A DNA stretch of 64,000 nucleotides. Origin: Eleusine coracana subsp. coracana. Its lineage: Eukaryota; Streptophyta; Magnoliopsida; Poales; Poaceae. Shown one piece after another: positions 38,201-49,423 of the stretch. Location of the stretch: assembly GCA_032690845.1 (NCBI GenBank), contig CM064417.1, forward strand, positions 36,462,432-36,526,431, in the 5' to 3' direction. Under the pieces are notes generated by a model, which saw only the letters and a program-made list of their open reading frames with translations, was not told the origin of the DNA and searched no databases. Both the position numbers and the translations under genes were made by a program. Positions within the stretch are counted from its first letter, which is position 1, and each line of letters starts with the position of its first letter.

Positions 38201-41200
38201 TATCCTGAAGATGGTCCTCGCAGCAATCTTGATAGTGTCCGATATGCAGAATGTATTCATTACTTGCAAGAAGTAAGATTATCACCCTTGTGCTTCTCCT
38301 TGAAGGATGGCGTATTTTCTTATTTTGAGCAATGAATGCTAGAGCCCTGCCCTTAGATTTTATTACTTTTAGAGAACAACCTGTACTCCAAGATTCCCCA
38401 ATTACCTTATATTTTGCATTTTCACGGAGAAACTGACATCTAAAATATTGCCACCCTGTGTCCTACAAAATCTAGGAACTTGGAACCACTATTCTGAATA
38501 TTCAATTTTGATCTTCTCAAGTCACTTAGATTTATTTTGAGAAACTAGATACGTATGATTCAATAGTTTATCAAGTAATAATATTTTTTTGTTTTATTTG
38601 CAGTATGCTCGACCACAAATGCTTGCTTTCATGTTCAGGCATGGTCACTACGCTGAAGCATGCTCTCTGTTCTTTCCATCCAGTCAACCAACCACAGAAG
38701 GGGAAACGTCTCTGTCTTTAATTCCACGCAATGATCCTTTAACCACTGATTATGGGACAGTTGATGACTTGTGTGATCTATGTCTTGGATATGGTGCTAT
38801 GTCAGTTTTGGAGAGCACAATATTCTCAATAATGCAATCACCAACTTATCATGACACACCTGTAATCCAGTACATGAACACTATTCTTACTCGCATATGC
38901 AACTATTGTGAAACGCATCGACATTTTAATTATCTCTACAACTTTTTGGTACTGCAAATATCCCTTTTCATGAATCCTTTGGTTTCCAATAGTTTCTCAC
39001 TTTTGTATCAATTAATAATTACATTTAAACATGGTATGCTAGGTTCTAAAGGGTGACCATGTTGCTTCAGGCCGTTGTTGTATTCAATTATTCATGAATT
39101 CTATGTCTCAAGATGAGGCTTTGAGACATTTGGGGCATGCCAAGGTAATATCTTATGTTTATAGTCTTTGTGATTATAATTTACTTGATCAGAAATTCAG
39201 AATGCACAATATATGCATGATAATGCAGCCAACCACGAAGTTGTGGCAATTTAGCCCTGCTGTAGTGTTTCCTGGTCTAGTTACTTTTTGTGTGTTTTAT
39301 ATGTTTTGCTCCTTTGGAGTTTTGTAAACCTCCCCTCACAGCTCGGTCCAGAGTGAGCGGGGCATCATTTGTACTGGACTGTTTTTTTTCCTCTCTTAAT
39401 ACAAAGATACGCAGCTCTCCTGCGTATTTGAGGAAAAAAAAAAGATAACGCAGCCAACCACTTCTGGTGTTGATAGCTGACTATTGGGACATGCATTTTG
39501 TCTATTCCTCTCAGCTGTACAGGATCCCTGAACGTAAATTTGCAATTTTATGTAACCGATTGGTAGTTGTATATTAAAAAGAGAAAAATAAAGCATAATG
39601 TATACAGAGGCTAGCGACTGAAAGTCCACCCCAGGAAGCCAACACTCGTCAAGTTCCCATCTAAAAACGGGGAAGGAGAGGTTGGTAAAGAAAGGGAATG
39701 AGAGGTTGGTAAAAAAAGGAAAAGAGCAATTTACCTGAGGTTGTCCAGCCAGGAAGTAACTAAGTCTCTATCTTCTAAGTTTAGTCTGTACAATTGGAGT
39801 TTAACTGTAGAAATGAAGCAGTCTTTCCAGTTCTGAAGGGATGGTGCAGTAGCCCTGAAGATTTCTCTCATTTCTTTGTTTCCAGACCTCCTAAGAAAAT
39901 GTAACCATTTCAAGTCATTAAATCAATTGAGCACCACATTATCACAAAAATTTCCAGATGTTCTTCTCAAGTCAATGGACCTATATATAATTTCATGCAA
40001 CCGATGTTAAGGGTGACAAAAAATACTACCTCTGGTTGTTTTTGTAGACGAACTAACAGGCATCCACAAAAAAAGAACCAGAGGGAGTATAACAAATTCA
40101 GACAGGTGCTGAATGAATAGGAAATGAGAACAGAAAAAGGCCAAATGTTGATCTATGGTACAAAGCAAACATAAATATCTGTTTTTATTTTTCTTATACT
40201 CAGCTTATTTTCAATGCAGACACATTTTGAAGAAGCGTTATCCTTACGAGACAGAACAATTGAGGCTACAAAGTTGGTATCAAGGACTGCTCGGAATAAG
40301 AGCGCATCTGAAAAACTGACCAGAGAAATGATATTGAAATTTTGTACTCGTGTTTCATATCAGGTGAGGAAACTATCAAAAAAAAAAGATAAACTACTGG
40401 TCAAACATGGCACACTTTTATATCAAAATAATTGTGCATGTTGGAGGCCCATTTGTCTTTGAGCATGGGATCCATCTAAATATCTTGCAAAAAGCTAGCA
40501 TGACTAAATATCTTTGTTGGTTCTGTCTTGCTGTGAATTTCACAGATATGAAAAGGTTAACCAAATTGCATGTGTGGTGTTGTAGATGGACGTAGTGAAG
40601 GCCCTCAATAGTACAGATGGTCCTCAGTGGAAAACTTCTCTATTCGGGAATCCAACTGACCCAGAAACTATGAGGTTTGTGTCTTTTATTTGCTTTTAAT
40701 ATCAAGGCCTTTTTAACTGCTCTGAAGTTGCTGCATCCCAGACATCTTAACATAGCGAAGCTGAATTCATATTTTCTCTTACATATGAACAAAAATTTGC
40801 AGGAGAAGATGCATAGTTGTTGAAACTCTGGCTGAAAAGCATTTTGATTTAGCTTTTAGAATGCTTCATGAGTTTGACCTCCCAGGTACTAATATCGCAT
40901 TTAACATTTTCTTTGCTAATTAGGTATTCATAATTGATATTGTTTTTTACACGCTGGGAATATACACCTTGATACTCAACTGTCTGCTAAATTCATTCCA
41001 GCTGCTGATATTTATGCCGGTGTAGCTGCGTCACTAGCAGAAAGGAAAAAAGGTGGCCAGTTAACAGAGTTTTTGAAGAACATAAGAGGAACTATAGATG
41101 AAGATGAATGGGATCAGGTAATGGATTCTATGTGTATGGACAGTCTGCTGCAAATCCTGCAGGCCATGATTCTTAGAAATACACACTGCAGATTAGATTA

Positions 41201-43036
41201 TATTGTTCATGGTAGGATCATTTGAACTTTGAATGGTGCTAATTATTACTCCCTCCGGATTTTAATTGTTGACGCCATTGACCTTTTTAGCTATGTTTCA
41301 CCATTCATCTTATTCAAAATATTTATTCAAATATAAAAATATATAAAGTAGGTTAAAACTTTCTTTAACGATAAAACAAATCATAACAACATATTTGATA
41401 TTTTTTTCAAATTTTTTTAATAAGACGAATGGTCAAACTTAACTAAAAAGTCAACTGTGTCAACAATTTAAATCGGGAGGGAGTATTACTTTACAAGGGT
41501 CATCTGGTTGAGTGGTTCTATTAAACCTGTAGGAATGCTCCAGATGATTTTCCCTGATGATTTATATGTTCGCTTGTGTCTAATAGGTTCTTGGTGCTGC
41601 TATAAATGTTTATGCTAACAAGCATAAAGAAAGACCAGATCGTCTTATCGACATGTTAATCAGTAATCACAGGTATGAACTGCCCACATCTCATGGTGGA
41701 ACCTAATGTTTATGCCGTTGCACGTACTTCTTTTGGGTTACTGACAAATATCAGTAGTTGCAGTTAAAATCATGAAATGCATTTGCATGTCAGTAGTTTT
41801 GGACCTTTTTTCCCTCAAATATGACAAATGACCTGTCATTTTGTTTGCTCATTTCTGTTGTTTGGTAGTACAAAACCATCCTGCCTTTAATTTGAGTTCC
41901 AATGTTTTTGCATTGCTTTGTCTTGTAGATAATAGATCATACACACATATTCATTGATGTGCATTTCTGTATTCTTGTGCTCTGTTTTTGACCTAAATAA
42001 TTTGTAGTTATCATCTGAGGCAACATGTCTCGTGCCTTTTTCATTGAGAAATTGTAGTTGTAACTATAGTACATTGCTTTTGTATGCCATGCACTTCATT
42101 TATCTCCTTCCACCATAGCCATCCCGAAAAACATTGTTGCATTTTCTTTTTCTTTTAGTGCCATAGACATTCCAAAACATGATCTGACACTTGCCTACAA
42201 AAGCAAATAAGGCATACATTGATGCACTACTGCCTGCTTAGGATAAAATGCGTGCTTCTGCATTATGAGTTGTGATTTTGTTCACGATTCTTGATTCTTC
42301 CTATATTTTCAACAATTGATCAACTTTGCAGGAAAGTGCTTGCCTGTGTTGTATGTGGCCGTCTTAAAAGTGCATTTCAGATAGCCTCACGAAGTGGAAG
42401 CGTTGCTGATGTTCAATATGTTGCCCATCAGGTTAGCCCTCTTTCCAGATATACAACTGTTGTCCTGCCAGATGTTATTTCAATGCTTGGATGATATTTA
42501 TATCGTGGCATGTGACCTCTACTACCAGATGTTATCTAAAACACCTTGCATCATCAGTTGTTCTAAATAATGGGATTGCCCATATTTTAGGTCAACTTTG
42601 AACTTCTTTAGGTCACTGATTTGCTTTGTGAACTTAGAATGGTGTCAGTAGCCACTTCATCAGAAAATGCTTGAATCTCAAAGTCTGCTGAATCATTGAC
42701 GAGGCCCAACTATATCTGTTGCTTTATTTGCCATGATGGTTTGATTTATTACTGCCTTGAATTCTCAAAATAGTATGCTGGAAATAGTATAAGGCCTAAA
42801 ACAGATCTGACCTTGAAATTGAGGGACCAAAAATTAGGTATTCTCCCATAAGTACAGAAGGTATAACTGTATAAGTAAATGAAGTGATACCATAGCTGAA
42901 TCAATGACCCGTCCCCACTCTTTAGTCTGTTCTGTTTTTTTTTTCCTGACTTAATGCACTATTTTGGTAGGCATTACATGCAAATGCATTGCCAGTTCTT
43001 GATATGTGTAAGCAATGGCTGGCTCAGTACATGTGA
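20247..43036 (+). CDS. ZFYVE26/spastizin-like protein (36 exons)
   Basis: Exons: 20247-20959, 21704-21848, 22278-22577, 22696-22863, 22947-23162, 23355-23449, 23733-23907, 24477-24880, 25711-25834, 26467-26562, 26706-26777, 28679-28816, 29131-29281, 29356-29717, 31900-32366, 32443-32745, 33094-33318, 33734-33824, 33988-34065, 34226-34516, 34598-34795, 34928-35410, 35606-35767, 35876-36205, 36284-36366, 37054-37158, 38041-38272, 38604-38948, 39043-39144, 40220-40363, 40586-40674, 40803-40885, 41002-41117, 41587-41672, 42332-42431, 42971-43036. All are GT-AG; they total 7338 nt, a 2445-residue protein, close to the ~2500 of the family. The C-terminal part (FPVWVAWGHAL, FKQAL, KGDHVASGRCCIQLF, ADIYAGVAASL) matches my recollection of spastizin. 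In animals this protein acts with spatacsin and AP-5 in lysosome reformation and in cytokinesis; the plant role is unclear. I see no FYVE zinc finger. The start MAGSEREAALLARVAANHLF fits plant homologues. Confidence 0.8.
21268..21293 (+). repeat. 26-base poly-C tract followed by GGGG
   Basis: An uninterrupted run of 26 C in intron 1 of the ZFYVE26-like gene, ending in GGGG. Such runs are slippage-prone, so the exact length is uncertain. The complementary G tract is able to form quadruplexes. Confidence 0.85.
27317..28360 (+). mobile_element. Solo LTR, probably Gypsy, in intron 11
   Basis: A 1044-bp insertion starting TGTCAGGAGTC and ending CACCAACA, flanked by CTTAG at 27312-27316 and 28361-28365. 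It has a TATA box (TATAAAA at 28067-28073), is GC-rich and has no internal retroelement genes. A TG...CA unit with a 5-bp duplication and no coding interior is the product of recombination between two LTRs. It lies in the sense direction of the host gene. The superfamily is a guess. Confidence 0.8.
28067..28073 (+). promoter_or_regulatory. TATA box in the intronic solo LTR
   Basis: TATAAAA within GAGGTATAAAAGGGGG, with GC-rich DNA around it. It would have been the retroelement core promoter and could start sense transcripts inside the host gene, upstream of exon 12. Confidence 0.5.
29819..30157. mobile_element. Tourist-like MITE in intron 14
   Basis: A 339-bp element flanked by TTA at 29816-29818 and 30158-30160. 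Inverted ends are GGACCTGTTTGGTAGGG and, on the complement, GGGTGTGTTTGGTAGGG. The interior has repeated AGCTTATCC and TGGCTTATCC motifs. The 3-bp TTA duplication and GTTTGGTAGGG ends indicate the PIF/Harbinger superfamily. Confidence 0.8.
30727..31595 (-). mobile_element. 5'-truncated L1-type LINE in intron 14
   Basis: An 869-bp insertion with its poly-A tail read as T's at the left and a target duplication ACTGTTATCTT at 30716-30726 and 31596-31606. The minus strand encodes a decayed reverse-transcriptase C-terminal zinc-binding region (CPFCDQEDETIHHLLTGCGF), typical of plant L1 LINEs, followed by a 3' UTR ending in ATACAAGATACACAGCTC and CTCCTGCGTGTTCGCC before the A tail. It is antisense to the host gene. 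Confidence 0.85.
33391..33582 (+). mobile_element. LINE 3' end fragment in intron 17
   Basis: A 192-bp insertion flanked by a 21-bp target duplication (33370-33390 and 33583-33603, ATTTGCATAGCCAGTGCACT then C). It ends with GGGGGCGGTCTTACCC and a T-rich tail. A long variable-length duplication and 5' truncation point to target-primed reverse transcription. The poly-A type tail is not typical, so the family is uncertain. Confidence 0.65.
37628..37840 (-). mobile_element. RTE/LINE reverse-transcriptase tail fragment in intron 26
   Basis: The minus strand reads LRWFGHIQQRPQEA, then RSGIIRYKMKRSGRRPN and LTWEESLKRDMNNWN, ending at a stop. This is the well-known conserved C-terminal tail of plant LINE reverse transcriptases. 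One internal stop is present. No ends or target duplication were resolved, so it is an old fragment. Confidence 0.75.
39237..39443 (+). mobile_element. 5'-truncated LINE 3' UTR in intron 29
   Basis: A 207-bp insertion ending in AATACAAAGATACGCAGCTC, CTCCTGCGTATTTG and an A tail, flanked by an 18-bp duplication GATAAYGCAGCCAACCAC at 39219-39236 and 39444-39461. The tail matches the 3' UTR of the LINE at 30727-31595 (there in antisense), so both came from related L1 families. Confidence 0.82.
40026..40087. mobile_element. Short Stowaway-like remnant in intron 29
   Basis: 62 bp with ends CTACCTCTGGTT and AACCAGAGGGAG, flanked by TA at 40024-40025 and 40088-40089. TA duplication and CTCCCTC-type ends are Stowaway (Tc1/mariner) hallmarks; the centre has been deleted. 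Confidence 0.65.
41249..41483. mobile_element. Stowaway MITE in intron 33
   Basis: 235 bp with inverted ends CTCCCTCCGGATTTTAATTG and, at the right, CAATTTAAATCGGGAGGGAG, flanked by TA on both sides (41247-41248, 41484-41485). AT-rich, non-coding and able to fold into a hairpin. Classic grass Stowaway. Confidence 0.9.
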
Positions 43037-43800
43037 AATCAAGTGCTGTCATCCCCATAGATTTTGAGCAGTTTTCAGATCAAGGGCTCAAGGCAAATAG
43101 GAAGAAAAACTGTTGAAATATAGAAACATATAAGTCCTATCTGGGTAATGATCAACCTGAGGATGCTCAAGAGGAAATTCAGGCCAATGCAGGAAAAGAG
43201 ATAGATCGAGCTGTACAATTTTCCACCCTCATTTCAACATGTCTGTACTGTTGTGGGCTACCTGTGTCTTGGTGCATATATATATGTAGTCACTTTGAGT
43301 GGCTATTTTCTTTATGGGCTGGGCATATGTGCATCATTTGGACTCATGGTCTGTGCCTCAGTGGTGTAAAGTTTTGTAGTTCCATTGCTTCCATTTCATT
43401 GGATAACGAGTTCTACTGTGAGCACTTGGCAGCCGTATAGAGGCCAGTGCCAAAATTTTGGCTCATCACTTTGTTGTTTGTACGCCTAATAACTTGAATG
43501 AGTTTCAGTACTCATGGCATGGCATGCTGTTGCCTGTTGGTCTGTCAGCTACACCCTAATTTTTGTATGGCGCATACAATTGTACATATAATAACAGAAT
43601 ACTGTTGAGAATTACTCTCTTATAATGGGATCGAGAAGTACTCTTGGTGTGCAATACTTTGTTCTTCGTGTAGCTGCTGTGTTCTGTTTTACTTTTTTTG
43701 GTGATTGTGGTTTTGTTAACAAAATGGTAGATACGCTCTCGATATTTGTCCTCTTATTAAACAAACCTTGCACTGCTGGCTCTGCTGGGTTTTTTTTTTC
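43037..43800 (+). other. Probable 3' UTR and downstream region of the ZFYVE26-like gene
   Basis: AT-rich sequence after the stop codon, with no open frame of note. The polyadenylation site could not be set; several AATAA-like signals occur between 43570 and 43760. Confidence 0.4.
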
Positions 43801-44488
43801 GAATTTATACACCGTAGAGGCACACGGCAGAAAAAAACTCTAACGGATGTGTCCTCATGTTTCCAATGTCAGCTCTAGCATGAAAACCTCCTGTGCGTCC
43901 CGTCTCTAGCTCCTTTGTTGGGCAAGCAATCGTGCGAGGATAGTTGCGTGCGGCGAGAAAAGCGCGCGATTTTGGTGCTGGGTCTGGGCGGCTGGCTGGT
44001 GTGTGATCTTGGATTTGCCCAGTGCGCCACTCCACTACCGGCGAATCGGGTCGCGCGCGCGTTGGTGGTGCCCTCTCAATCATGGCAAAACGGCGCGCCC
44101 CCAAAGTTCTCAACTTTAAGCGGAAAACCACAAGCCGTTGTCCGCGTGAAGCCTCTAGAATGGGCGTCGGCTCACCGCACCGAGCAGCTGCGTCTCACCA
44201 GAAACATGTGAGATTCCCGTGCGTGGGTTGGGATGGGCAACGGAGAAGGGAACGAAAGCAGTACAGAACCGGCCGGGCGTCACTGCCCCTGCCCTGCGTT
44301 CGTCCGTTTCGGTTCGACGGTCGCATGGGTAGCACGATAGGGGACCGGATACTGTGCGTCATCATGCGGACAACAACACTAATCGATTCTGTTGTTTCGT
44401 GACACATTCGATTTCTCTATCTTTAGGTAGCTAGGTGACACCGGCGTGAGTCCTGCTCTACCGTAGCATTTGTCTTTACTCTTTGGTA

Positions 44489-44564
44489 GAGGGCTAGCTC
44501 CTATCAAAGTCCTAGGAACAACATGTGAGGGCTAGCTCCTATCAAAGTCCTAGGAACAACATGT
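44489..44564. repeat. 38-bp tandem duplication
   Basis: Two identical adjacent 38-bp copies (44489-44526 and 44527-44564) beginning GAGGGCTAGCTCCTATCAAA. Perfect identity suggests a recent duplication or collapse-free slippage product. Confidence 0.85.
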
Positions 44565-44638
44565 TTCGTCGGTGTGGACGTGCAGTGTGTTCACCCGTTC
44601 ATCGCAAAGACCCATTTCGTCGGTACGAGAGCCATTGT

Positions 44639-44658
44639 GTGATACTAGCTAGTATCAC
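44639..44658. repeat. 20-bp perfect palindrome
   Basis: GTGATACTAGCTAGTATCAC reads the same on both strands. No flanking duplication or element ends were tied to it. Confidence 0.7.
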
Positions 44659-46636
44659 GGCAGTGCACATGAACTGATTGGTGGTGCAGTGATTATTTAT
44701 CGCCACAGTTCATACGATCCACTACAAAGAAATCAGGATATTGCGATAGTAATGTGAGTACAAATTAATATTTGGCTAGTTGATTGTGATTGTGATACCA
44801 CTGCCGTTCTAAAAAAAATCCAGTCCAAATCGACTTGTTGTACCGTTCTAAAAAAATTCAGTCCAGATGCAAAGGCCGTGTCACTCATTCCTACATTAGT
44901 AGAGAGCTGGGTGTCCTCGCTTGTTCAAATTTCCACTGCAAATTTGAGTCAAAGCCTCTGTTATTATTACTAGTGAAGTTGTGAGGGCCATTTATCTCAA
45001 ATACAAAACTAATACGTTTGTGCTAGTACATGACAACACAAACTAACACGCGACCTACCGCTCCGACGCGATGGCTGGACCTACCGCACCGGCTTTCTAA
45101 AAGAACTCGGGAGTCAGGACACGAACCAACAAGAAAAAAGGGAAAAGTTCGTGGAGCACCGACAGTAGCAGCGCGTGCAGCCACCAGTCAGAGTTCATCA
45201 GTCACGGTGCGGTGCCGGGGAAGACGAGCGCGTCGGTTGGGTTGTTGCTTGCTTGGTCCGGCTCGGCGGTTGGGGGGTTCGGCACGCACTGCACCGGCAC
45301 CGGCTCCGGCTCGATGACATGTACGCGCCGGTCCACTAGCGTGCGTGCGTCGAAGGTTGGCGTGCGAGCGGGGCAGTGGCGTCGCTTTCGGAGGAGACGC
45401 CCGCGCGCGACGAGGGTGCGCCGCGCCAGACTCGACGCGCAGAACCAAACCGCCTGCAGGTCGCGTGGGTCACGGCCGGCCCCACCAAATCTCTTTCTTT
45501 CTTTCTTTCTCCGCCGGTGCTTGCGCGCGACAGCTCGCTTTGCTTTATGCTGCCTGCCGTCGCGAGGGGAGGGGGGAGTACAGCTACAGCAACTAGTCAC
45601 CCAAGCATCCAACCAACAAGCCCGATTGATTACTTTATGGTTTCCGTGCTTGATTATGAACTGGAGTATCCTTAGTTATTCAGGAGCTTGCTTGTCCGCA
45701 GCTATACGCACAAGATTCCGAGTCTAGTGATGAAAACGTGATGATGGGGGTACGTCGCGCCACCGATTCAAATCAAAAGGATCCTACAGACCAAATTAAT
45801 ATAGTACCAAAATTAAACTCTTGATTTGATTAAATGATTGACGGTCGTCCCGTTTCTACGTTAATGCTTCGTTTTACTACATATGAGTTGAGCCTCTGGT
45901 GATAACGAGGACTCTTCGGATGGGATTTGTCTGTCTTGTTCACAAAGCGGAACCCTCTCCTGCAGAGCCTCTCCCTTCTCCCCCGAATTCTCGTTTAATC
46001 AAAGAAAGAATTCCTGTAGATCTAAGCCAGGACGGCGGCGATCATCTTGCTTGATCAAGTTTGTAGGTATTCTTGGAAGGGAGCTAAACCTACGGGAGTT
46101 GGCGGTACCGCTCGCTGGTTTGTAGGTATTCGTGGATTGGAACGCACGTCTCCGCCAAAAGAGGACAGAAACTGATGGCATTTTCGGACGGGCGGCTGCA
46201 TCCCGTCGCGTCGCTGCTGCCGGCCAGGCCACCACCACCCGCTTTTTACCCGGCCCGCCCGCAGCGAAGCAGCTGCAGCGCACTACTGCGCTCTGCCCGG
46301 GACATGTGTACGCGTACACGGTACACCAAAATACAGTAAGCGCTGAACGTCTGCGTTACACTGGAAAAAACAAATAATTTAACCCAAAAATCTCGTGACT
46401 TGAAAGTTAATGCGGAGCTGTCGCCCATATAAAGAACGGCGTGAATTACCAGGTACTCACGCACACGCACCACCAACCAAAGCATAAATGTGGTGAACGT
46501 GGAGGACTACTGGTACTGTACTGTTTCATCAGTTTGACTACCAAAAATTAGTCTTCACACTGACAGTTATTTTACCTTGTGGTACAGCAGGAAAACTTTT
46601 GCCCCCCAAAAGAATCAGCTTAGAACATTTTTGACA

Positions 46637-47465
46637 ATTCAAAGGCCCTTTGGAAAAAAAAAAGGGGCCTCTTAGCACCAGAAAACCTTAAAAGGGTAAT
46701 GTTTGAACCATTTTAAGGCACTAATTAAAAGAAGTTTACAAAAATTACTACTAAAACTAGCACACATAGATTAGATTTGAGTAGAGATCTACGAGAAAAT
46801 TGAACAAACATTTTTAAATGAGGGTAGTACCTTATTAATCAGGCTTAGACCACTAGTGATGATCTTTTCCTAACAATTTTGACCTATTGCTTCATAGATA
46901 AGGCCCTGCGTGCTTAACCACTAGTAATAATTCAAAGGTCCTTTGGGGAAAAAACAATAAAGGGACTACTAGCACCAGAAAACCTTGAAAGAGTAATGAT
47001 TGAGCTATTTTAAGGCACTGATTAAAAGAATTTTTTTTTCTAAAAATACTACTAAAACTAGCACACTTAGATTAGGTTTGAGCACAGATCTACGGGAAAA
47101 TTGAACAAAGATGCTTATATTTTGGAATGAGTATAGTACCTTATTAATCAGCTTAGACAATTAATGATGATCTTTTCCTAACCTTTTTGACCTGTTGTTT
47201 TAGCTAAGGCCCTGCTTAACCACTAGGTAGTATTATAATTCAAAGACCTTTGGAAGAAAAAAAAAAGGGCTACTAGTAGCACCAGAAAACCTTGAAAGGG
47301 TAATTAATGATCGAATCATTTGAAGGCCCCGATTAAAAGAAGTTTAAAGAAACTATTAGTTGGTCACTAGATGGGGATTAATGCTGAAACAAGCACGCTT
47401 AGATTGAAGACAGTGCTGATATCCATAGTTTCACGAGATTTGAGCAGAGATCTACGGGAAAAAAA
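46637..47465. repeat. Tandem array of ~300-bp units, nearly three copies
   Basis: Units start with AATTCAAAGG or close variants near 46637, 46929 and 47238, giving periods of about 292 and 309 bp. Each has the same order of blocks: an A-run and GGG, AGCACCAGAAAACCTT, GGTAATG(A), a block around ACTAAAACTAGCACAC, and GATCTACG. The third copy is incomplete and ends near 47465. It lies about 0.8 kb upstream of the FLZ gene leader. It is not a known satellite that I recognise. Confidence 0.8.
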
Positions 47466-48300
47466 AATTAGGCAGAGATATTGTTGCTATTCATGAAACA
47501 TCGTGTTAGTGGAAGTCTTTCTACACTTTTTAGAGACAAAATCCGCCCCTTTTTAATAATAATAATCCTTGACGCCCTGTTTTCCAACAGGAAGTGGACG
47601 AATTTTTGTCTGGCAAGCGGACTCGGAAGCACACAATTCCTGACAAAGACCATCAGCACACACAACAAGTCAAGAAAGCAGATTTTGACAGCATGCTTCT
47701 TTGGCAACTCCACCACCGCCTGCACTCCTCCAACAAGAATAGTGTATCAATAAATAGAAAAGATAAAAAAGCCGGCTGCACTCTTCCAACAAGAATAGCA
47801 AGACACAAAACTAGAATAGCAATCTGTAGAAAGTCAGGTCACAGATTAACCCCATCACTGGTTCGGGTCACAGATTTAAAATTCCCTGTCACAGGTTATT
47901 AAAATTGAGGTCCCAGATTGAAAATTCGTGTCACATACAGACACACAAAAGTCACTGATAGCATCCACCTTTTTCTGTGTGTCTCTCTTTCCTCTGGCTG
48001 ATCAACGTGACAAATCAAACCCCCACATCAAGACACGCCTGACGTCATTATCTCAAGCCCCCTCTCAACCACTTTCCGCTTTACACCTTTTCCCCTCAAC
48101 TCAAAATAATAAACAACAATTCTAGAAAAGAGATAATATCTTTTCTTTTGTTGAAATCCAGCAAGTAATCATCTCAATCGGTGGCCTGCATAATAAGACA
48201 CTGCCATCATTCCCTGTCCGAATACTTTATTTTGCTCTATCTTTTCCCTCGAGGAGAATATTTTCCTCGCTTTAAAAAATAGGGTTCTTCACGGTTAAGT
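47466..48300. other. Upstream region of the FLZ gene
   Basis: No gene seen. A roughly 53-bp partial duplication (CTGCACTCYTCCAACAAGAATAG near 47719 and 47780) is present. The stretch 48030-48300 directly before the probable leader is the likely promoter; a TATA box could not be chosen with confidence. Confidence 0.35.
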
Positions 48301-48961
48301 ACAGGGAACAGGTCCCCTAGAAAGAGAAAGCTAGAGAGAGAGTGAGCGCGGAAAAGGAGAGCTTAACAAGGTGTGTAGTAGGGTCCAACAACTGCTAGTA
48401 GAGCCTAAAGTTCTCACATCACATAAACCTTTCTCCCTCGCTGCCCTCCCTGTCTCTTTCCTCCAGTCCTTATTTCTTCTCCTCTTTCTGGGACCTCAAG
48501 TCTTCTTCTCCCCCACCCCACTCGGACCCGACGCTGCGCTCTGCAGGCGGCAGGACGAGAGACCAGGGACGAGAGGTGAGTCGACTCGCCTCTCGTTTGA
48601 TTCCTCGCGGTTCTGCCTCTCTTCCGCCGGGGGTTCCTGAACCCGCATTTTTTTCCTCCGGCGAGAACGGATGCGAGCGCGTTCGAGAGGCCGAGTGGGG
48701 TTTAATCTAATCTTCCTTGTGGTTCCTGGATTTTGTTGAGCCCTTTACTGGATTTTGGATCGATTATTGTGCGTAGTTCTGTTTTTTATTCTTTTTTAAT
48801 TTTTTTTTGGGGAACTCTAATCTTCACTGGTTTTTAAAAGGGAAGTTCTGATCTTGTTGAGTTGATTTTGTTCTTGTTTTTCTCTTTCTCAGGATTGGAT
48901 GAAGAGGCAGCTGTGAGGAAACAATCTCGTGAGGCAAGCAAGAACAGTTGGTGAAGCAAAG
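48301..48961 (+). promoter_or_regulatory. Spliced 5' leader of the FLZ gene
   Basis: Inferred leader exons: about 48301-48575 (donor GTGAGT at 48576), 48893-48961 (acceptor CTTTCTCAG, donor GTGAGG) and 49419-49423 joined to the coding exon. The first exon is pyrimidine-rich and lacks ATG. Long leader introns are common in this family and may enhance expression. The transcription start is a guess. Confidence 0.55.
48899..48916 (+). promoter_or_regulatory. Five-codon upstream ORF in the FLZ leader
   Basis: ATG AAG AGG CAG CTG TGA, the only ATG in the inferred spliced leader before the main start. After splicing, its stop lies 50 nt before the main ATG, so reinitiation is possible but less than full efficiency is expected. 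Confidence 0.5.
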
Positions 48962-49423
48962 GTGAGGATGAGATGATGATTGATTAATCACTAAAAGCTG
49001 GGTTGTCCTTTTGTTTTATGTGGATTCACTGAATGATGGTGCTCATTTAGATTGTCTCTTACTCCTTTCCGTTGGTGCTTTATTCACTGATCAGTATGTA
49101 TCGCTTACAAGCGAAGGAATCCATTAAAAAAAGAAGATGCTGTACTACACTCCAATTCATGGCAACCTTTTTAGTTCCGCTGTTGATTGTATATGGTACT
49201 GGTTGCTGTTTCTTTGAGTAATTTCCATTAAAAATTGTTCTATCTATTTCCTGACCGCAACATCTTGTCATGAAACTGATACTGTAGCATAAATCTTTTA
49301 TTTTCTTTGTGTAAAAACTGTTTAGTCGGAACTGGTACTAGTGTAGATTAACATGTGCCAAATTTTGGTATTAAAAATATGATGTTGTTAATCAAGTTAT
49401 CAACTCTAAAAATTGCAGAGCAA

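Larger units (their letters stand above)
43801..46636. other. Intergenic, patchy GC-rich blocks, no gene recognised
   Basis: GC-rich stretches at about 43900-44400, 45040-45560 and 46130-46320 give overlapping open frames in several frames, but none resembles a known protein and none has a convincing exon structure. The region also holds a 38-bp tandem duplication and a 20-bp perfect palindrome, listed separately. Confidence 0.4.

Noticed and set aside
39731..39913. Minus-strand 60-residue frame in intron 29, perhaps a LINE remnant
   Set aside because: It looks protein-like, but I could not match it to a reverse-transcriptase tail or find element ends.
45030..45727. Candidate gene in a GC-rich block
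   Set aside because: Frames are open on both strands, rich in Arg/Ala/Pro and without motifs or credible splice structure.
48371..48640. 89-residue frame across the FLZ leader
   Set aside because: It lacks an ATG at its start (begins with GTG) and runs through the leader splice donor at 48576.
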